Made by a program: the position numbers and the translations under genes. Positions 8,097 through 17,050 of a stretch of DNA of 64,000 bases are shown in pieces. The first letter of the stretch is position 1. Every line of letters begins with the position of its first letter. The DNA is from CBDAUN01 sp965214875 (GTDB taxonomy: Bacteria; Pseudomonadota; Gammaproteobacteria; Arenicellales; JAJDZL01), in assembly GCA_965214875.1 (NCBI GenBank), contig OZ243980.1:310001-374000 (forward strand). Direction: 5' to 3'. The notes beneath the pieces are model-generated. The model saw only the letters and a program-made list of their open reading frames with translations, searched no databases and was not told where the DNA came from.

Positions 8097-11000
8097 CCTT
8101 TTCGACGTGAACATTGCGCAAGGCAGCATTGATCGCCCGCTTCTGACATGGCTGATTATCTTGACTTGCGTTGTCGGGGGCAGTTGGGGCTTTAGCTCGC
8201 TTGGCCGCCTTGAAGACCCCGCGTTCACGATAAAGCAGGCGGTAGTGGACACCCGCTATCCAGGCGCATCCGCACAGCAAGTCGCTGACGAGGTTTCTGA
8301 ACCTCTTGAATCTGCGATTCAGAAGATGAGCGAGATTGATCGGATCGAATCGATCAACATGCCGGGGCACTCCTTGATTGAAGTGCATATCAAAACCACC
8401 TTCGACGGATCGCAGCTTCCAGCCATCTGGACAAAGCTTCGGGCAAAAGTCGAAGACGCTATCCGACTATTGCCGCCCGGCGTTGGAACACCTCGCGTAA
8501 ATGACGGGTTTGGCGATGTCTTCGGGCTCTATTATGCGGTCACTGCTGAAGGGTTCGATGATGCGGAAAAGCATCAACTTGCCACATTTTTGCGGCGAGA
8601 GCTGCTGGCGGTCGAAGGCGTTGCCGATGTTGATGTGGGCGGACTGCCGGAAGAAGCCATCTTTGTCGAGCCGAATCTGGCTGTTGCGGCCAATTTAACC
8701 GTGCCGCCGCAAGCGGTCGTCAATGCGATTGCGAATGCGAATTCGGTAGTCGATTCGGGCTCGACTGAAGCAGTGCGCATCGGGGCGCCAGTGGGATCCG
8801 GCACGCTTTCCGATCTTTTGGGACTTTCAGTTGGGGTCGAGGGCGAGGTCATCAACCTTCGCGATATCGCCGAATTAAGCCGAGCCAGACGCGCCGAGCC
8901 AGCGCTGATCGTCCATTTCAACGGTACTGAAGCTTTCACCATCGCAATCGCAGGGCTAGCTACTGAAAATATTGTCGCTGTCGGCAAGCGCATTGATGAA
9001 CGCCTTGAGGAATTGTGGCAAGACCTTCCCGTCGGCATTGATTTGCACCCCATATACCGGCAGCATCTGGTTGTCGAAAAAGCTTCCAACGACTTTCTCG
9101 TCAATCTTGCCATGTCGGTTTGCATCGTGGTTGCAGTACTCACCTTGTTCATGGGTTGGCGAGCCGCCGGCGTTGTCGGATCAACGCTGCTGCTTACTGT
9201 CGTCGGAACCTTTTTGTTCATGGCGCTGTTCTCGATCGAGATGGAGCGTATTTCGCTCGGCGGGCTTATTATTGCCATGGGAATGCTGGTTGACAATGCA
9301 ATTGTTGTCGCAGAAGGGATGCAAGTGGCGATGTTGCGCGGCCTTTCATCGCGCGAAGCGGCTCGTGAATCAGCCGCCAAGACGCAAGTGCCGCTGCTTG
9401 GTGCAACCGTAATTGGAATACTGGCTTTCGCCGGTATCGGGCTTAGCCCGGATGCCAGCGGCGAATTTCTGTTCTCGCTGTTCGCTGTTATCAGTATTTC
9501 GCTGCTGCTATCCTGGGGGCTTGCGATAACCGTCACCCCCTTGCTCGGACATTACCTTTTCAAACGGGCAAACATCGCTCACGAAGAGGCGTACGGCGCG
9601 TTTGCATTTCGAGCCTATGCGAAATTGCTACGCGGCGCGCTGCGGGTGCGCTGGCTGGTAATCGTTTCGCTGGCGGCGATTACGATAGGCTCGTTTTACG
9701 GCTTCGCCTCTATCAAGCAGCAGTTTTTCCCAGACTCGAACACTCCGATTTTTTTCGTTCACTACAAATTGCCGCAAGGCACTTCGATTCACAGCGTATC
9801 GAACGATCTGAAAATGGTGCAGCAATGGCTGAAAAATCACGAAGATGTCGTATCTGTCGTTGCCTACGCCGGCCAGGGTGCTTCGCGATTCGTGCTGACC
9901 TACGCGGGCGCTAGACCCAATCCGAGCTACGGGCACATGATCATCCGCGCCCGCGACCTTGAGGCGATTCCGGCGTTGCAGGCCGGCGTTGAACAATTTG
10001 CCTATGAAAACTTGCCCGGCGGTGAGTTCCGCACTGCGCGACTCGTATTCGGAACGGGTGGTGGCAATCCGATCGAAGTCCGCTTTTCCGGCAAGGATCC
10101 AGTCGTTTTGCGCGATCTGGCCAATCAGGCGATGATTCGAATGGCGGCTGAACCGGACCTGCTGAGGCACCCCCGGGTCAACTGGCGAGAACAGGAACTG
10201 GTGATAGCGCCGAAGTACGCTGACGGCAGAGCGCATACCGCGGGAATATCCCGTGAAGAGGTTGCCACCACCTTGAGGTTTGCGACTGACGGAGTTGATG
10301 CTGGCGTTTTTCGCGAGGGTGAGCGGTTGATCCCGATTGTGGTGCGTCTGCCGCAAGAGTCGCTTCTTACGCTGAGTGACCAGATCGTATGGTCTGACGC
10401 AGCAGCCGGCTATATCCCGATTGAGCAGGTTATAGACGGTTTCGCCTACGAAATTCATGACACGCTGTTGCACCGCCGCGACCGTGTGCCGACGATTGCC
10501 GTGTCAGCCGACACTTCGCCTGGGAAAACTGCGGCCGAGGCGCAAGCGGCGATTCGCGATTCGGTTGAGGACATCGCCGTGCCGCATGGATATCGTATGG
10601 AATGGGGTGGTGAATTTGAAGCTTCTAGGGAGGCGCAAAGTGCGCTGGCCGGACAATTGCCGTTCGCATTTATCGCCATGGTGATCATTTCGATCATGCT
10701 GTTTAACGCTTTGCGTCAACCGCTGATTGTGTGGCTGCTGGTGCCGATGGCTGTGACCGGGGTCGTTTTCGGTCTGCTTGCAACCGGTTTGCCTTTTACT
10801 TTCACAGCGTTGCTGGGGTTGTTGAGTTTATCGGGAATGCTGTTGAAGAACGGAATCGTGCTGGTACAGGAAATAGACCGGGTGCGCAATGATAACGCGG
10901 TGCTTACCGATGCGATCGTCGCTGCCTGTGTCTCGCGGCTTCGACCGGTTGCACTTGCCGCGGTTACCACGATTCTCGGCATGTCGCCGCTGCTTACCGA

Positions 11001-11148
11001 TGCCTTTTTCGTGTCCATGGCTGTCACGATTATGGGTGGACTTGCATTCGCGTCGGTATTGACGCTAATTGCTGCGCCGGTACTTTACTGCGTACTGTTT
11101 TCGCGCCAGGGGCGGCTATTGAACAGCGCCTTGCCACGGCGAGATTGA
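8056..11148 (+). CDS. RND-family efflux pump, inner-membrane permease
   Basis: A 1030-residue AcrB-type proton/drug antiporter. It has the classic layout: one membrane helix (about 29-48), a large periplasmic loop, six helices (about 335-535), a second loop and a final helix cluster (about 865-1020). The Gly-Met-Leu-Val-Asp-Asn-Ala-Ile-Val-Val segment in helix 4 carries the proton-relay Asp. The ATG at 8056 overlaps the adaptor by 41 bp; a TTG at 8086 is an alternative. No outer-membrane channel gene follows, so the pump must borrow one from elsewhere. Confidence 0.93.
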   Translation: MATVSSGSRDLQTDLFDVNIAQGSIDRPLLTWLIILTCVVGGSWGFSSLGRLEDPAFTIKQAVVDTRYPGASAQQVADEVSEPLESAIQKMSEIDRIESINMPGHSLIEVHIKTTFDGSQLPAIWTKLRAKVEDAIRLLPPGVGTPRVNDGFGDVFGLYYAVTAEGFDDAEKHQLATFLRRELLAVEGVADVDVGGLPEEAIFVEPNLAVAANLTVPPQAVVNAIANANSVVDSGSTEAVRIGAPVGSGTLSDLLGLSVGVEGEVINLRDIAELSRARRAEPALIVHFNGTEAFTIAIAGLATENIVAVGKRIDERLEELWQDLPVGIDLHPIYRQHLVVEKASNDFLVNLAMSVCIVVAVLTLFMGWRAAGVVGSTLLLTVVGTFLFMALFSIEMERISLGGLIIAMGMLVDNAIVVAEGMQVAMLRGLSSREAARESAAKTQVPLLGATVIGILAFAGIGLSPDASGEFLFSLFAVISISLLLSWGLAITVTPLLGHYLFKRANIAHEEAYGAFAFRAYAKLLRGALRVRWLVIVSLAAITIGSFYGFASIKQQFFPDSNTPIFFVHYKLPQGTSIHSVSNDLKMVQQWLKNHEDVVSVVAYAGQGASRFVLTYAGARPNPSYGHMIIRARDLEAIPALQAGVEQFAYENLPGGEFRTARLVFGTGGGNPIEVRFSGKDPVVLRDLANQAMIRMAAEPDLLRHPRVNWREQELVIAPKYADGRAHTAGISREEVATTLRFATDGVDAGVFREGERLIPIVVRLPQESLLTLSDQIVWSDAAAGYIPIEQVIDGFAYEIHDTLLHRRDRVPTIAVSADTSPGKTAAEAQAAIRDSVEDIAVPHGYRMEWGGEFEASREAQSALAGQLPFAFIAMVIISIMLFNALRQPLIVWLLVPMAVTGVVFGLLATGLPFTFTALLGLLSLSGMLLKNGIVLVQEIDRVRNDNAVLTDAIVAACVSRLRPVALAAVTTILGMSPLLTDAFFVSMAVTIMGGLAFASVLTLIAAPVLYCVLFSRQGRLLNSALPRRD

Positions 11149-11746
11149 AATCTTGAAGCGCCCAGCCGTAGATTCTGAGTCAATGAGGGACTAGATTGAT
11201 TTTGCTCATAAGTGAGGGGACGGCAAGCAGCTGCAATACTTCACCGAGCTCTAGACCGAGGCGGTGACGCGGCAATGCTTGAATCCCTTCATCGTCCCGC
11301 ATTTAACTCCGAGAAGCGGTTATGCCACCATATCTTCCGGGCCTTTGAATATTTTTACTTGGCGGGCTGCGATTTTTCTGTCACTGAACGCCACAAGCCA
11401 TTTCGATTTCGCTTTGTACGCCGGAGTTCGCGAAAGTGCTATAAAGTCATTGCGAAATTGGACCGGGCGGAGATGCTCCCAATTAATCGAATCCCGAGTT
11501 CTAAAGCTATGGGATGAGCTGAGTTGAGTTGATAGCGGAGATTGCTTGCTCGCCATGTTTTAATTTTCGCAATATGCGGCTATTTCGGTCGCCTTTGCTA
11601 AGAGGCCGATGATCTTTTGCTTTTTTCGATCGGCAAAGAAGGCGCACGGACCACAATTGATTAAACGTTGTTATTCCCGCAAAGATCAGCGCCTTTATGG
11701 AGAGGCGAAAGCTGACGATAAGAGCTTCATCGAACGACGCAACCAT
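11149..11746. other. Intergenic region with no supported gene
   Basis: About 600 bp between the RND pump and the AAA gene. A minus-strand frame (11507-11746) starts directly after the AAA stop (TAAATG), but its peptide has no recognisable features. Composition is lower in G+C than the AAA gene, so this may be the left flank of an inserted patch. Confidence 0.4.
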
Positions 11747-13048
11747 TTATGGTGATGGCGCATGAAGCGAGCGAAGGTAGTCGCCAAGCGATGGAATGGG
11801 AATCTTGTATTGGTCGAGAAACTCGGGCGAGGGCGCCAGAATCCCCGCATGCAGCGCATTGGTCAGGAACTCGTCCGTCGACTGGCTGTTCTTGCTTCGC
11901 GCCGGTTCCGTCAGCGACTCGATTTCGTCATGGGACAGGGTGTCAGCCAGTTCGCCCTTTTTGTTGCCCGCGGCCAGGGCGATTTGCTTGTACACCCATG
12001 GCCGGCTCGAGCCGGCCAGGATCCGTTCCCGGTAGTAGGCGTTCATGCGCTCGGTCCCTTCGGCCATCGCTTGCGCGAGCAGTTCGCGCCTGAGTCGACC
12101 TTCATTGGCGCGCAGCACCTCGCCCGCCGCCACGCCGACGCAGTTGATGTGCTGCGGCCAGCCCTGCGACAGCCGCGCCAGCTCGTCCGCCCACGCCGAC
12201 TTCTCCTCGCCTGAGCCCGAATAGTAGGCATCCAGCATGCGGTGTATGGCGGTTCGCGCATCCGCAATGCAAAGCGGCTCCAGATCAACGACTCGCCGAT
12301 CGGCAAGCCTTGAAATGCCGCATTCCCGCAGCGCCGCCTTGGTGTCGCTCAAGCCGAAGAACATCGCGATCAGCGGAACCTCGAATGGCGGATTGTGCAA
12401 ACAGTCGAGCACGCCTCGGGTCATGCCTTTGTCGGGCGTATTTTGCGCTTCGTCCACGAACACGGCGATGCGGAACTCCCTTAGCAGGGGAGCCGCATCC
12501 GCGAAGGCTTGCTCGGCGGGCAGCGATTCGCTCGCCGCATCGCTCGGTTCGGCCCTGCCGCCCACCGACAGGCCGGCGGCTGCGAAGCCGCGCTCCGACA
12601 GCTCGCCGAGCAGCTTCGCGCCCAAGTCCAGAAGATCCTTGAATCTGCCGCTGAGCGCCGATGTTCCCGCAGCGGCAAGCCGCTCGCTCTCGGCGTTCAC
12701 TTCGCGAACGATCATCCCCGCCGTTGCGGCCGCGCACTGCAGCGTGTGCGGCATGATAGAAACCGCCACCCAAGGCTCCTCATGGGTCGAGTGCTGCTGC
12801 ACCGCTTCCATGCATTCGAGCATCAGGGCCGTCTTGCCCGCGCCGGGCGCGCCTTGAAAGATGCAGGTGCCGCCGCCGACATGCCCATTTCGAAGGCTGC
12901 GAACCGCGCGACGAAACACCTCGTATTCGGCATCCCGCCCGCAAAAGAAAGCTTCGCGCCCTACCTCGCCGCGATCGGTCTGATCAAGCCAAACTCGCTC
13001 AGGCAGAGGATCGGCGGGAAGTGGCTTGGGGAAAAGTTCAGCGGTCAA
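11747..13048 (-). CDS. Orphan AAA-type ATPase
   Basis: A 433-residue P-loop ATPase. Walker A Gly-Ala-Pro-Gly-Ala-Gly-Lys-Thr is at residues 66-73 and Walker B Val-Phe-Val-Asp-Glu-Ala-Gln-Asn at 196-203. The first 50 residues (Phe-Cys-Gly-Arg-Asp-Ala-Glu) look like the lead of STAND/Orc-like AAA proteins. The C-terminal 120 residues may be winged-helix. The start is TTG (13048), directly after an in-frame TAG, so the N-terminus may be truncated. It is more G+C-rich than its neighbours and sits beside a transposase remnant, which suggests transfer. The layout recalls transposon ATPases (TniB/IstB), but the length does not fit, and the role is unknown. Confidence 0.75.
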   Translation of the reverse strand: MTAELFPKPLPADPLPERVWLDQTDRGEVGREAFFCGRDAEYEVFRRAVRSLRNGHVGGGTCIFQGAPGAGKTALMLECMEAVQQHSTHEEPWVAVSIMPHTLQCAAATAGMIVREVNAESERLAAAGTSALSGRFKDLLDLGAKLLGELSERGFAAAGLSVGGRAEPSDAASESLPAEQAFADAAPLLREFRIAVFVDEAQNTPDKGMTRGVLDCLHNPPFEVPLIAMFFGLSDTKAALRECGISRLADRRVVDLEPLCIADARTAIHRMLDAYYSGSGEEKSAWADELARLSQGWPQHINCVGVAAGEVLRANEGRLRRELLAQAMAEGTERMNAYYRERILAGSSRPWVYKQIALAAGNKKGELADTLSHDEIESLTEPARSKNSQSTDEFLTNALHAGILAPSPEFLDQYKIPIPSLGDYLRSLHAPSP

Positions 13049-13110
13049 CTAAGATGTCCCGTTTTGAAATGGCTTTTTATTTTAACAAATTGCCTGGATC
13101 AATCCAATCC

Positions 13111-13600
13111 GATGTATTGGTTCAATACATGTGAGCCTTTTCAGGCGGCCAGCGCGCTTTGGTTGAAGTTCCGGTTATGCGCCTGCATGGGGCCGCTTGT
13201 CCGAGCGCCTGATGCGGCCGATAGGCGTTGCAGAGGCGTTCGAATTCGGCCAGCTCGACGCTCAGCTCGCCGGCGCAGGACTGGTGGAACTCGCAGCGGC
13301 CGGCGGCGTTGGCGCGCTCGACGCAGCCGTTGCAATTGGGGCTTTTGGGCGGCAGCGCGAACGAGTTCGATGCCGCGCCGCCGGCAGGCGGTCTCGAACC
13401 CGGCCGCGGACTCGCTGCCGCCGTCGACCTGCACCGACTCGAGGTCGAACGGCATCTGGCGGATCAGGTGGTCGAGGAATCTTGTGGCGCAGGCGACGGT
13501 GGCGCGCGAGCAGGCGCGCATGCAGCACAGCTTCGAGCCGGGCACCCGGCCTCGGACTCCTTGACCGAGAAGCCGGCCTCGATGGAGACGCTCAGGTGGT
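13111..13600 (-). pseudogene. IS481-like transposase remnant, copy A
   Basis: Reading the minus strand up to the stop at 13141, the C-terminal part of an integrase-core (rve) transposase is recognisable, but spread over at least two frames: Val-Gln-Val-Asp-Gly-Gly-Ser-Glu, Phe-Glu-Thr-Ala-Cys-Arg-Arg, then in another frame Gly-Cys-Val-Glu-Arg-Ala-Asn, Tyr-Arg-Pro-His-Gln-Ala-Leu-Gly, and a final Asn-Phe-Asn-Gln-Ser-Ala-Leu-Ala-Ala. The same reading occurs on the plus strand at 35995-36351. Past the stop, both copies share about 20 bp containing ATGTATTGAACC, the probable element end. Inactive. Confidence 0.8.
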
Positions 13601-14104
13601 CGATCCGGACCATCTGGCCGGGCTTGCGCCCGCGGTCGCCGCAGCGCCGGCGCTGGGCGTGGCCGGTCGAACTTGCGTTGCCGCTTGGGCTTCACGCACC
13701 CGTAGTGGAACGCTGCGGGCTCGGCCTGGCCGGTCCAGACCAGGCGGGCGATCATGCGCCCGGTACCGCATGTATCTGAACCCGGACAGACTTTCAGCGG
13801 GTCAGGCAACTGCCATGCGCAAGGCGAAAAATCTCCTCCCTGCGAACCGGCGTTGCTGACGCAAAGTGGTTGGCGCGGCCGGTGCCGCGCAACGATCTGT
13901 GAAAGAAACAGCACGAGATTGACGCGCGATTCAAAGACCGATTCAATTCTGGAGGATTAGGCCTCAGCACAAAGCCTAGTCCGTTCTGCTAGCTTCATGA
14001 CCGCTGACGGCACTGTAGAGGTGACCTCGTTCAGAAGACTGCGGCATGATCAAGACAGGATGTTTCCGTGTGCCAATCTCGTTTTGTTTCTTGGCAGGCA
14101 TGCC

Positions 14105-14276
14105 CCGGCACGCACAATGCCATTAACTTAAGCATTTTCTAACTCCTAATAGCCATGGATTGCATGATTTTCAGATTGATTTGACCGTTTTTTCAGCCGA
14201 TTCGCGCATTTTCTCCGCCAATAGCCATGCTGAAGAAGCCAGCCATTCCTCAAGTTAATGGCGTTGCCGGCACGCA
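14105..14276. mobile_element. 152-bp MITE with 10-bp target duplication
   Basis: The element spans 14115-14266. Its ends are 18-bp inverted repeats, CAATGCCATTAACTTAAG (14115-14132) against the complement of 14249-14266, with two mismatches. Directly outside lie perfect copies of CCGGCACGCA (14105-14114 and 14267-14276), a 10-bp target-site duplication. There is no coding capacity inside. End sequence and duplication length point to an IS4-like transposase acting in trans. The intact duplication implies a fairly recent insertion. Confidence 0.9.
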
Positions 14277-14362
14277 GCCGGATCAAGCACTATGGGACAA
14301 TCGGATGACGATCGTCTGACTTGTCAAATTTGCTAAGCAATTCTGACAACGCAAGCCGCACA

Positions 14363-15550
14363 CTATTTCCGCCTTAGGCGAAAAACCCCTTCAATCATGC
14401 CGCCGTCGCTCGTGATATACAAGGCGCCGTCAGGTCCGACTTCGACATCTGCCGGCCGTGCAATTCGCCTTCCATCCTCAAGTTGAAAGCCCCCGATAAC
14501 AGTCTCGACAGCACCAGTCGCCTCGCCATTATCATCGAATGAGACGAGCACGACCGCAGGCGGTCTTCGGGTTTCTTCCGGGCCCAGGAAATCACCATCA
14601 GGCTGCGTCGCCCAAGAACCATGCAGTGCAACCACTGCATCCATTTCGAATGCTTCGCCCATCGTTGAAGCTGGCACGAAGTCCATCCCGAGCGGCGCAT
14701 TGCGCGCCGGAAACGTCGCGACAGGCACCACAACATCAGATGCCGGCTTTGGCGGCCGAGTTGCTATGCACGGGTCACTAAGCACGTTTTCTCCGTCGTA
14801 TTGAAACCACGGCATGCCGTGAAACGAGTTGGCATCCAATCTCGAAAAATACTCCGGCGGCTGCTCAAAGCCCCAATGGTCCGGACCATTGTTAACGGCA
14901 TACATGACGCCTGTCTGCGGATGAAAATCAAAACCGACGGGGTTTCGAAGGCCGGTCGCAAATGCCTCGAAATAGGATTCTGAACCGGCTTCGACGAGAC
15001 GCAGAACTCCGCCTTTTCGGTCGCGAAATTCATACGCGCTCGAAATGTGCTCGTCGCTGCAGTTTCCGGAAATCCCAAGACTCACAAAAACCGATCCGTA
15101 CGGTCCGACTTCGACAGTTCGCGAACTGTGTCCAAAGCCGCCAGGCAGCCGAGCGACCCGTGTGAGATCCTCAGGTCTGATCGAAGTTGCATCAGGATCA
15201 TAAGGCGCCTTCAGCAATGCTGTTGTCGTTGCGACGAACAGCTCGTCGTCTCGAATCGCCACGCTGTGCGGATAGCCGTCGATGCTCAGATACCGCGTAA
15301 CCGTTTCGTATGGAGGCTTGAGCAGATACACTTTGGTGCTTGAGCCGATCAGCATGTCGCCATTCGGCGCGAATTCGATCATTCGCGGACGGGTTAAATT
15401 TTCGTGCAGCACTTCCAAGATAAAACCCTCAGGCACGGAAAACTCCATGCCGTCAAGCATTTGGGTGCGAAGCGCGACATCCGCGCTTGCAGTGGCACGG
15501 AATAGCGCAACCGCCAAAACCGCTATGGCCGTGAATTGTCCGATTTTCAT
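14363..15550 (-). CDS. Exported PQQ-type sugar (sorbosone) dehydrogenase-like protein
   Basis: A 395-residue protein with a signal peptide (residues 1-23, ending Ala-Ser-Ala), then a six-bladed propeller of the glucose/sorbosone dehydrogenase family. Visible are Pro-Asn-Gly-Asp-Met-Leu-Ile, Gly-Phe-Gly-His-Ser-Ser-Arg-Thr, Gly-Leu-Arg-Asn-Pro-Val-Gly-Phe-Asp, Asn-Asn-Gly-Pro-Asp, and Ala-Leu-His-Gly-Ser-Trp. It would act in the periplasm on sugars or related polyols, if it keeps PQQ binding. The start overlaps the end of the DnaJ-domain gene by 4 bp, so it is the third gene of that operon. Confidence 0.87.
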   Translation of the reverse strand: MKIGQFTAIAVLAVALFRATASADVALRTQMLDGMEFSVPEGFILEVLHENLTRPRMIEFAPNGDMLIGSSTKVYLLKPPYETVTRYLSIDGYPHSVAIRDDELFVATTTALLKAPYDPDATSIRPEDLTRVARLPGGFGHSSRTVEVGPYGSVFVSLGISGNCSDEHISSAYEFRDRKGGVLRLVEAGSESYFEAFATGLRNPVGFDFHPQTGVMYAVNNGPDHWGFEQPPEYFSRLDANSFHGMPWFQYDGENVLSDPCIATRPPKPASDVVVPVATFPARNAPLGMDFVPASTMGEAFEMDAVVALHGSWATQPDGDFLGPEETRRPPAVVLVSFDDNGEATGAVETVIGGFQLEDGRRIARPADVEVGPDGALYITSDGGMIEGVFRLRRK

Positions 15551-16275
15551 TCCGATAGCAACAGGTCCTTGGCCTGATTGATTCGCGCCGCTAGCCAGCC
15601 CGAGCCGCCCCGGTCGGGGTGGTTGCGCTGCATCAGCACCCGATGCGCTTGAATGATTTGTTCCCGGGTCGCCCCTTCTTCAAGTCCCAAAATCTCTAGT
15701 GCTTCGCCGCGCGTCATCAACTCGCCGCCAGCAGCCGGTTCGTCTTGCGACGCATGCGTCTGAGTGTATTCCTCCCATTCATCGGGGCGCATCTTGTCGA
15801 GATAGGCCTGTAGCAGCGAGACTGACTGCTTGTCGCGCGCTTGATACAAATTCATCAATTCGGCTATTTCCCCGATCGTCAGTTCATCTAGTGTTTTGCC
15901 GCAGTGCTCTCCTTTGATGACCGCGCCAGAGATGCTGCCGCTATCGTGGTCAAGCGTCATTTCAAGGTGTTTGGTTCGAACGTCCGAAGACTCTCCCGGC
16001 CTTGCCCCTTGCGCTGGCCCTGCCCAGGAGTTGAACATTTGATAGGCGCTGCGCATCATGATGGCCCGCTGAATCCACGGAAATGCCGCGCCAAGCGCGG
16101 CGAAAAGAGGATGCAGCTTTCCTGTCAAAATCAGCATCAGCAATATGCCGCCGCCGCCCCATAGTGCGGCGAGCTTGACGAACTTCGCACGCTGCTGTGG
16201 AGGCATTCGGCCGAGCTTGGCGAAGAGCAGCATCAGGCCAATCACGGCCGCAGCGATGAGAAACAGCCGCACCAT
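15547..16275 (-). CDS. Membrane-anchored DnaJ-domain protein
   Basis: A 242-residue protein with two N-terminal membrane helices (about 4-20 and 35-52), a middle region (100-165) with an acidic helical segment like those seen in DjlA/TerB relatives, and a C-terminal J domain (about 188-242) with the His-Pro-Asp motif in Arg-Asn-His-Pro-Asp-Arg-Gly-Gly. The J domain would stimulate Hsp70 ATPase at the inner face of the membrane. It lies between the VWA gene (1 bp gap) and the dehydrogenase (4-bp overlap). Confidence 0.88.
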   Translation of the reverse strand: MVRLFLIAAAVIGLMLLFAKLGRMPPQQRAKFVKLAALWGGGGILLMLILTGKLHPLFAALGAAFPWIQRAIMMRSAYQMFNSWAGPAQGARPGESSDVRTKHLEMTLDHDSGSISGAVIKGEHCGKTLDELTIGEIAELMNLYQARDKQSVSLLQAYLDKMRPDEWEEYTQTHASQDEPAAGGELMTRGEALEILGLEEGATREQIIQAHRVLMQRNHPDRGGSGWLAARINQAKDLLLSE

Positions 16276-16276
16276 G

Positions 16277-16993
16277 TCAGCGATTGGAAATTTGCTGTGT
16301 CAGCTGCGCGACAACACCGCGCCGTCGCTTGCTGAAATCCTCCAATGCCACGCGTCCTCCAGAGGCATATACCGCTACCGCAGCTAGCAGATTCCTTAGC
16401 TGTTGCGCACTGGATGCATCGAATCGGCTATAGGCGCCGCCGGAAAGCTTGGCGATTTCACGAAACGCCCTCCCTGCATCGGGGTTGTGCCCCTCATGAA
16501 ACATGAAAGCTGGAATGCCGACCAGTCCCAGCTGTCCCGCATGATGGCACAGCTTGTCAATGTTCTCCTCGACCGCGTCACCAACAAACACCAGCGCATT
16601 AACCTTGCCGATTTCCGATTCTTTCAAGACGTGTCCGAGCAGGCGCGAAATCTGGGTCAAGCCTCCCGCGCAGCGCGTTCGGGACATGATGCTGTGCAAC
16701 TGATCAGCGGCACTGACCCATCGGCTTTTGCGGAACTCGTGGAACCCCCGGTAGTAGCACAGCTGAACGTCCAGACCTCCATGCGCGGAGGTTGCGACAA
16801 ACATCTCTGATTGAATGTGGCATGCCTGATCCCACATCGGTTCGCGGCTTGCGGTGGCGTCCATGCCGAATATCAATCGTCCTCGCTTGCCGCTTGCTAC
16901 AGGCCGGGGCGTGACAGCGATCTTCTTTAGAAATGCATCGACCTCTTTGCTGGTCGACGATTTCGAAACCTGCATATCCTTGGACTTTGCCAT
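16277..16993 (-). CDS. VWA-domain protein
   Basis: A 238-residue soluble protein. After about 38 Lys/Ser-rich residues it has a von Willebrand A fold, with a metal-ion site variant Asp45-Ala-Thr-Ala-Ser (consensus Asp-x-Ser-x-Ser). A second metal ligand may be Thr in Gly-Gly-Leu-Thr-Gln, and Val-Phe-Val-Gly-Asp-Ala forms the third loop. It is the first gene of an operon with the DnaJ-domain and dehydrogenase genes. The pairing suggests a Hsp70 co-chaperone client or assembly role, but this is inference. Confidence 0.85.
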   Translation of the reverse strand: MAKSKDMQVSKSSTSKEVDAFLKKIAVTPRPVASGKRGRLIFGMDATASREPMWDQACHIQSEMFVATSAHGGLDVQLCYYRGFHEFRKSRWVSAADQLHSIMSRTRCAGGLTQISRLLGHVLKESEIGKVNALVFVGDAVEENIDKLCHHAGQLGLVGIPAFMFHEGHNPDAGRAFREIAKLSGGAYSRFDASSAQQLRNLLAAVAVYASGGRVALEDFSKRRRGVVAQLTQQISNR

Positions 16994-17050
16994 GCCTATA
17001 TCGTGCTGTGCGCGAGCGATTATAAGGTTGAGAAATGCAGGCCTGTCAAC

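Noticed and set aside
9628..10473. Long minus-strand frame of 281 residues inside the RND pump gene
   Set aside because: Fully antisense to a well-supported pump gene, with low-complexity composition and no family features.
12237..12857. Plus-strand frame over the AAA gene
   Set aside because: Ser/Ala/Arg-rich shadow of the AAA gene, no motif.
13197..13859. Plus-strand frames over IS remnant A
   Set aside because: Arg/Ala/Gly-rich text typical of high-G+C shadow frames; the opposite strand has the transposase signature.
11747..13914. AAA ATPase plus transposase remnant as an intact IS21- or Tn5053-like pair
   Set aside because: The element end sequence lies between them, copy B has no ATPase beside it, and the ATPase is longer than IstB or TniB.
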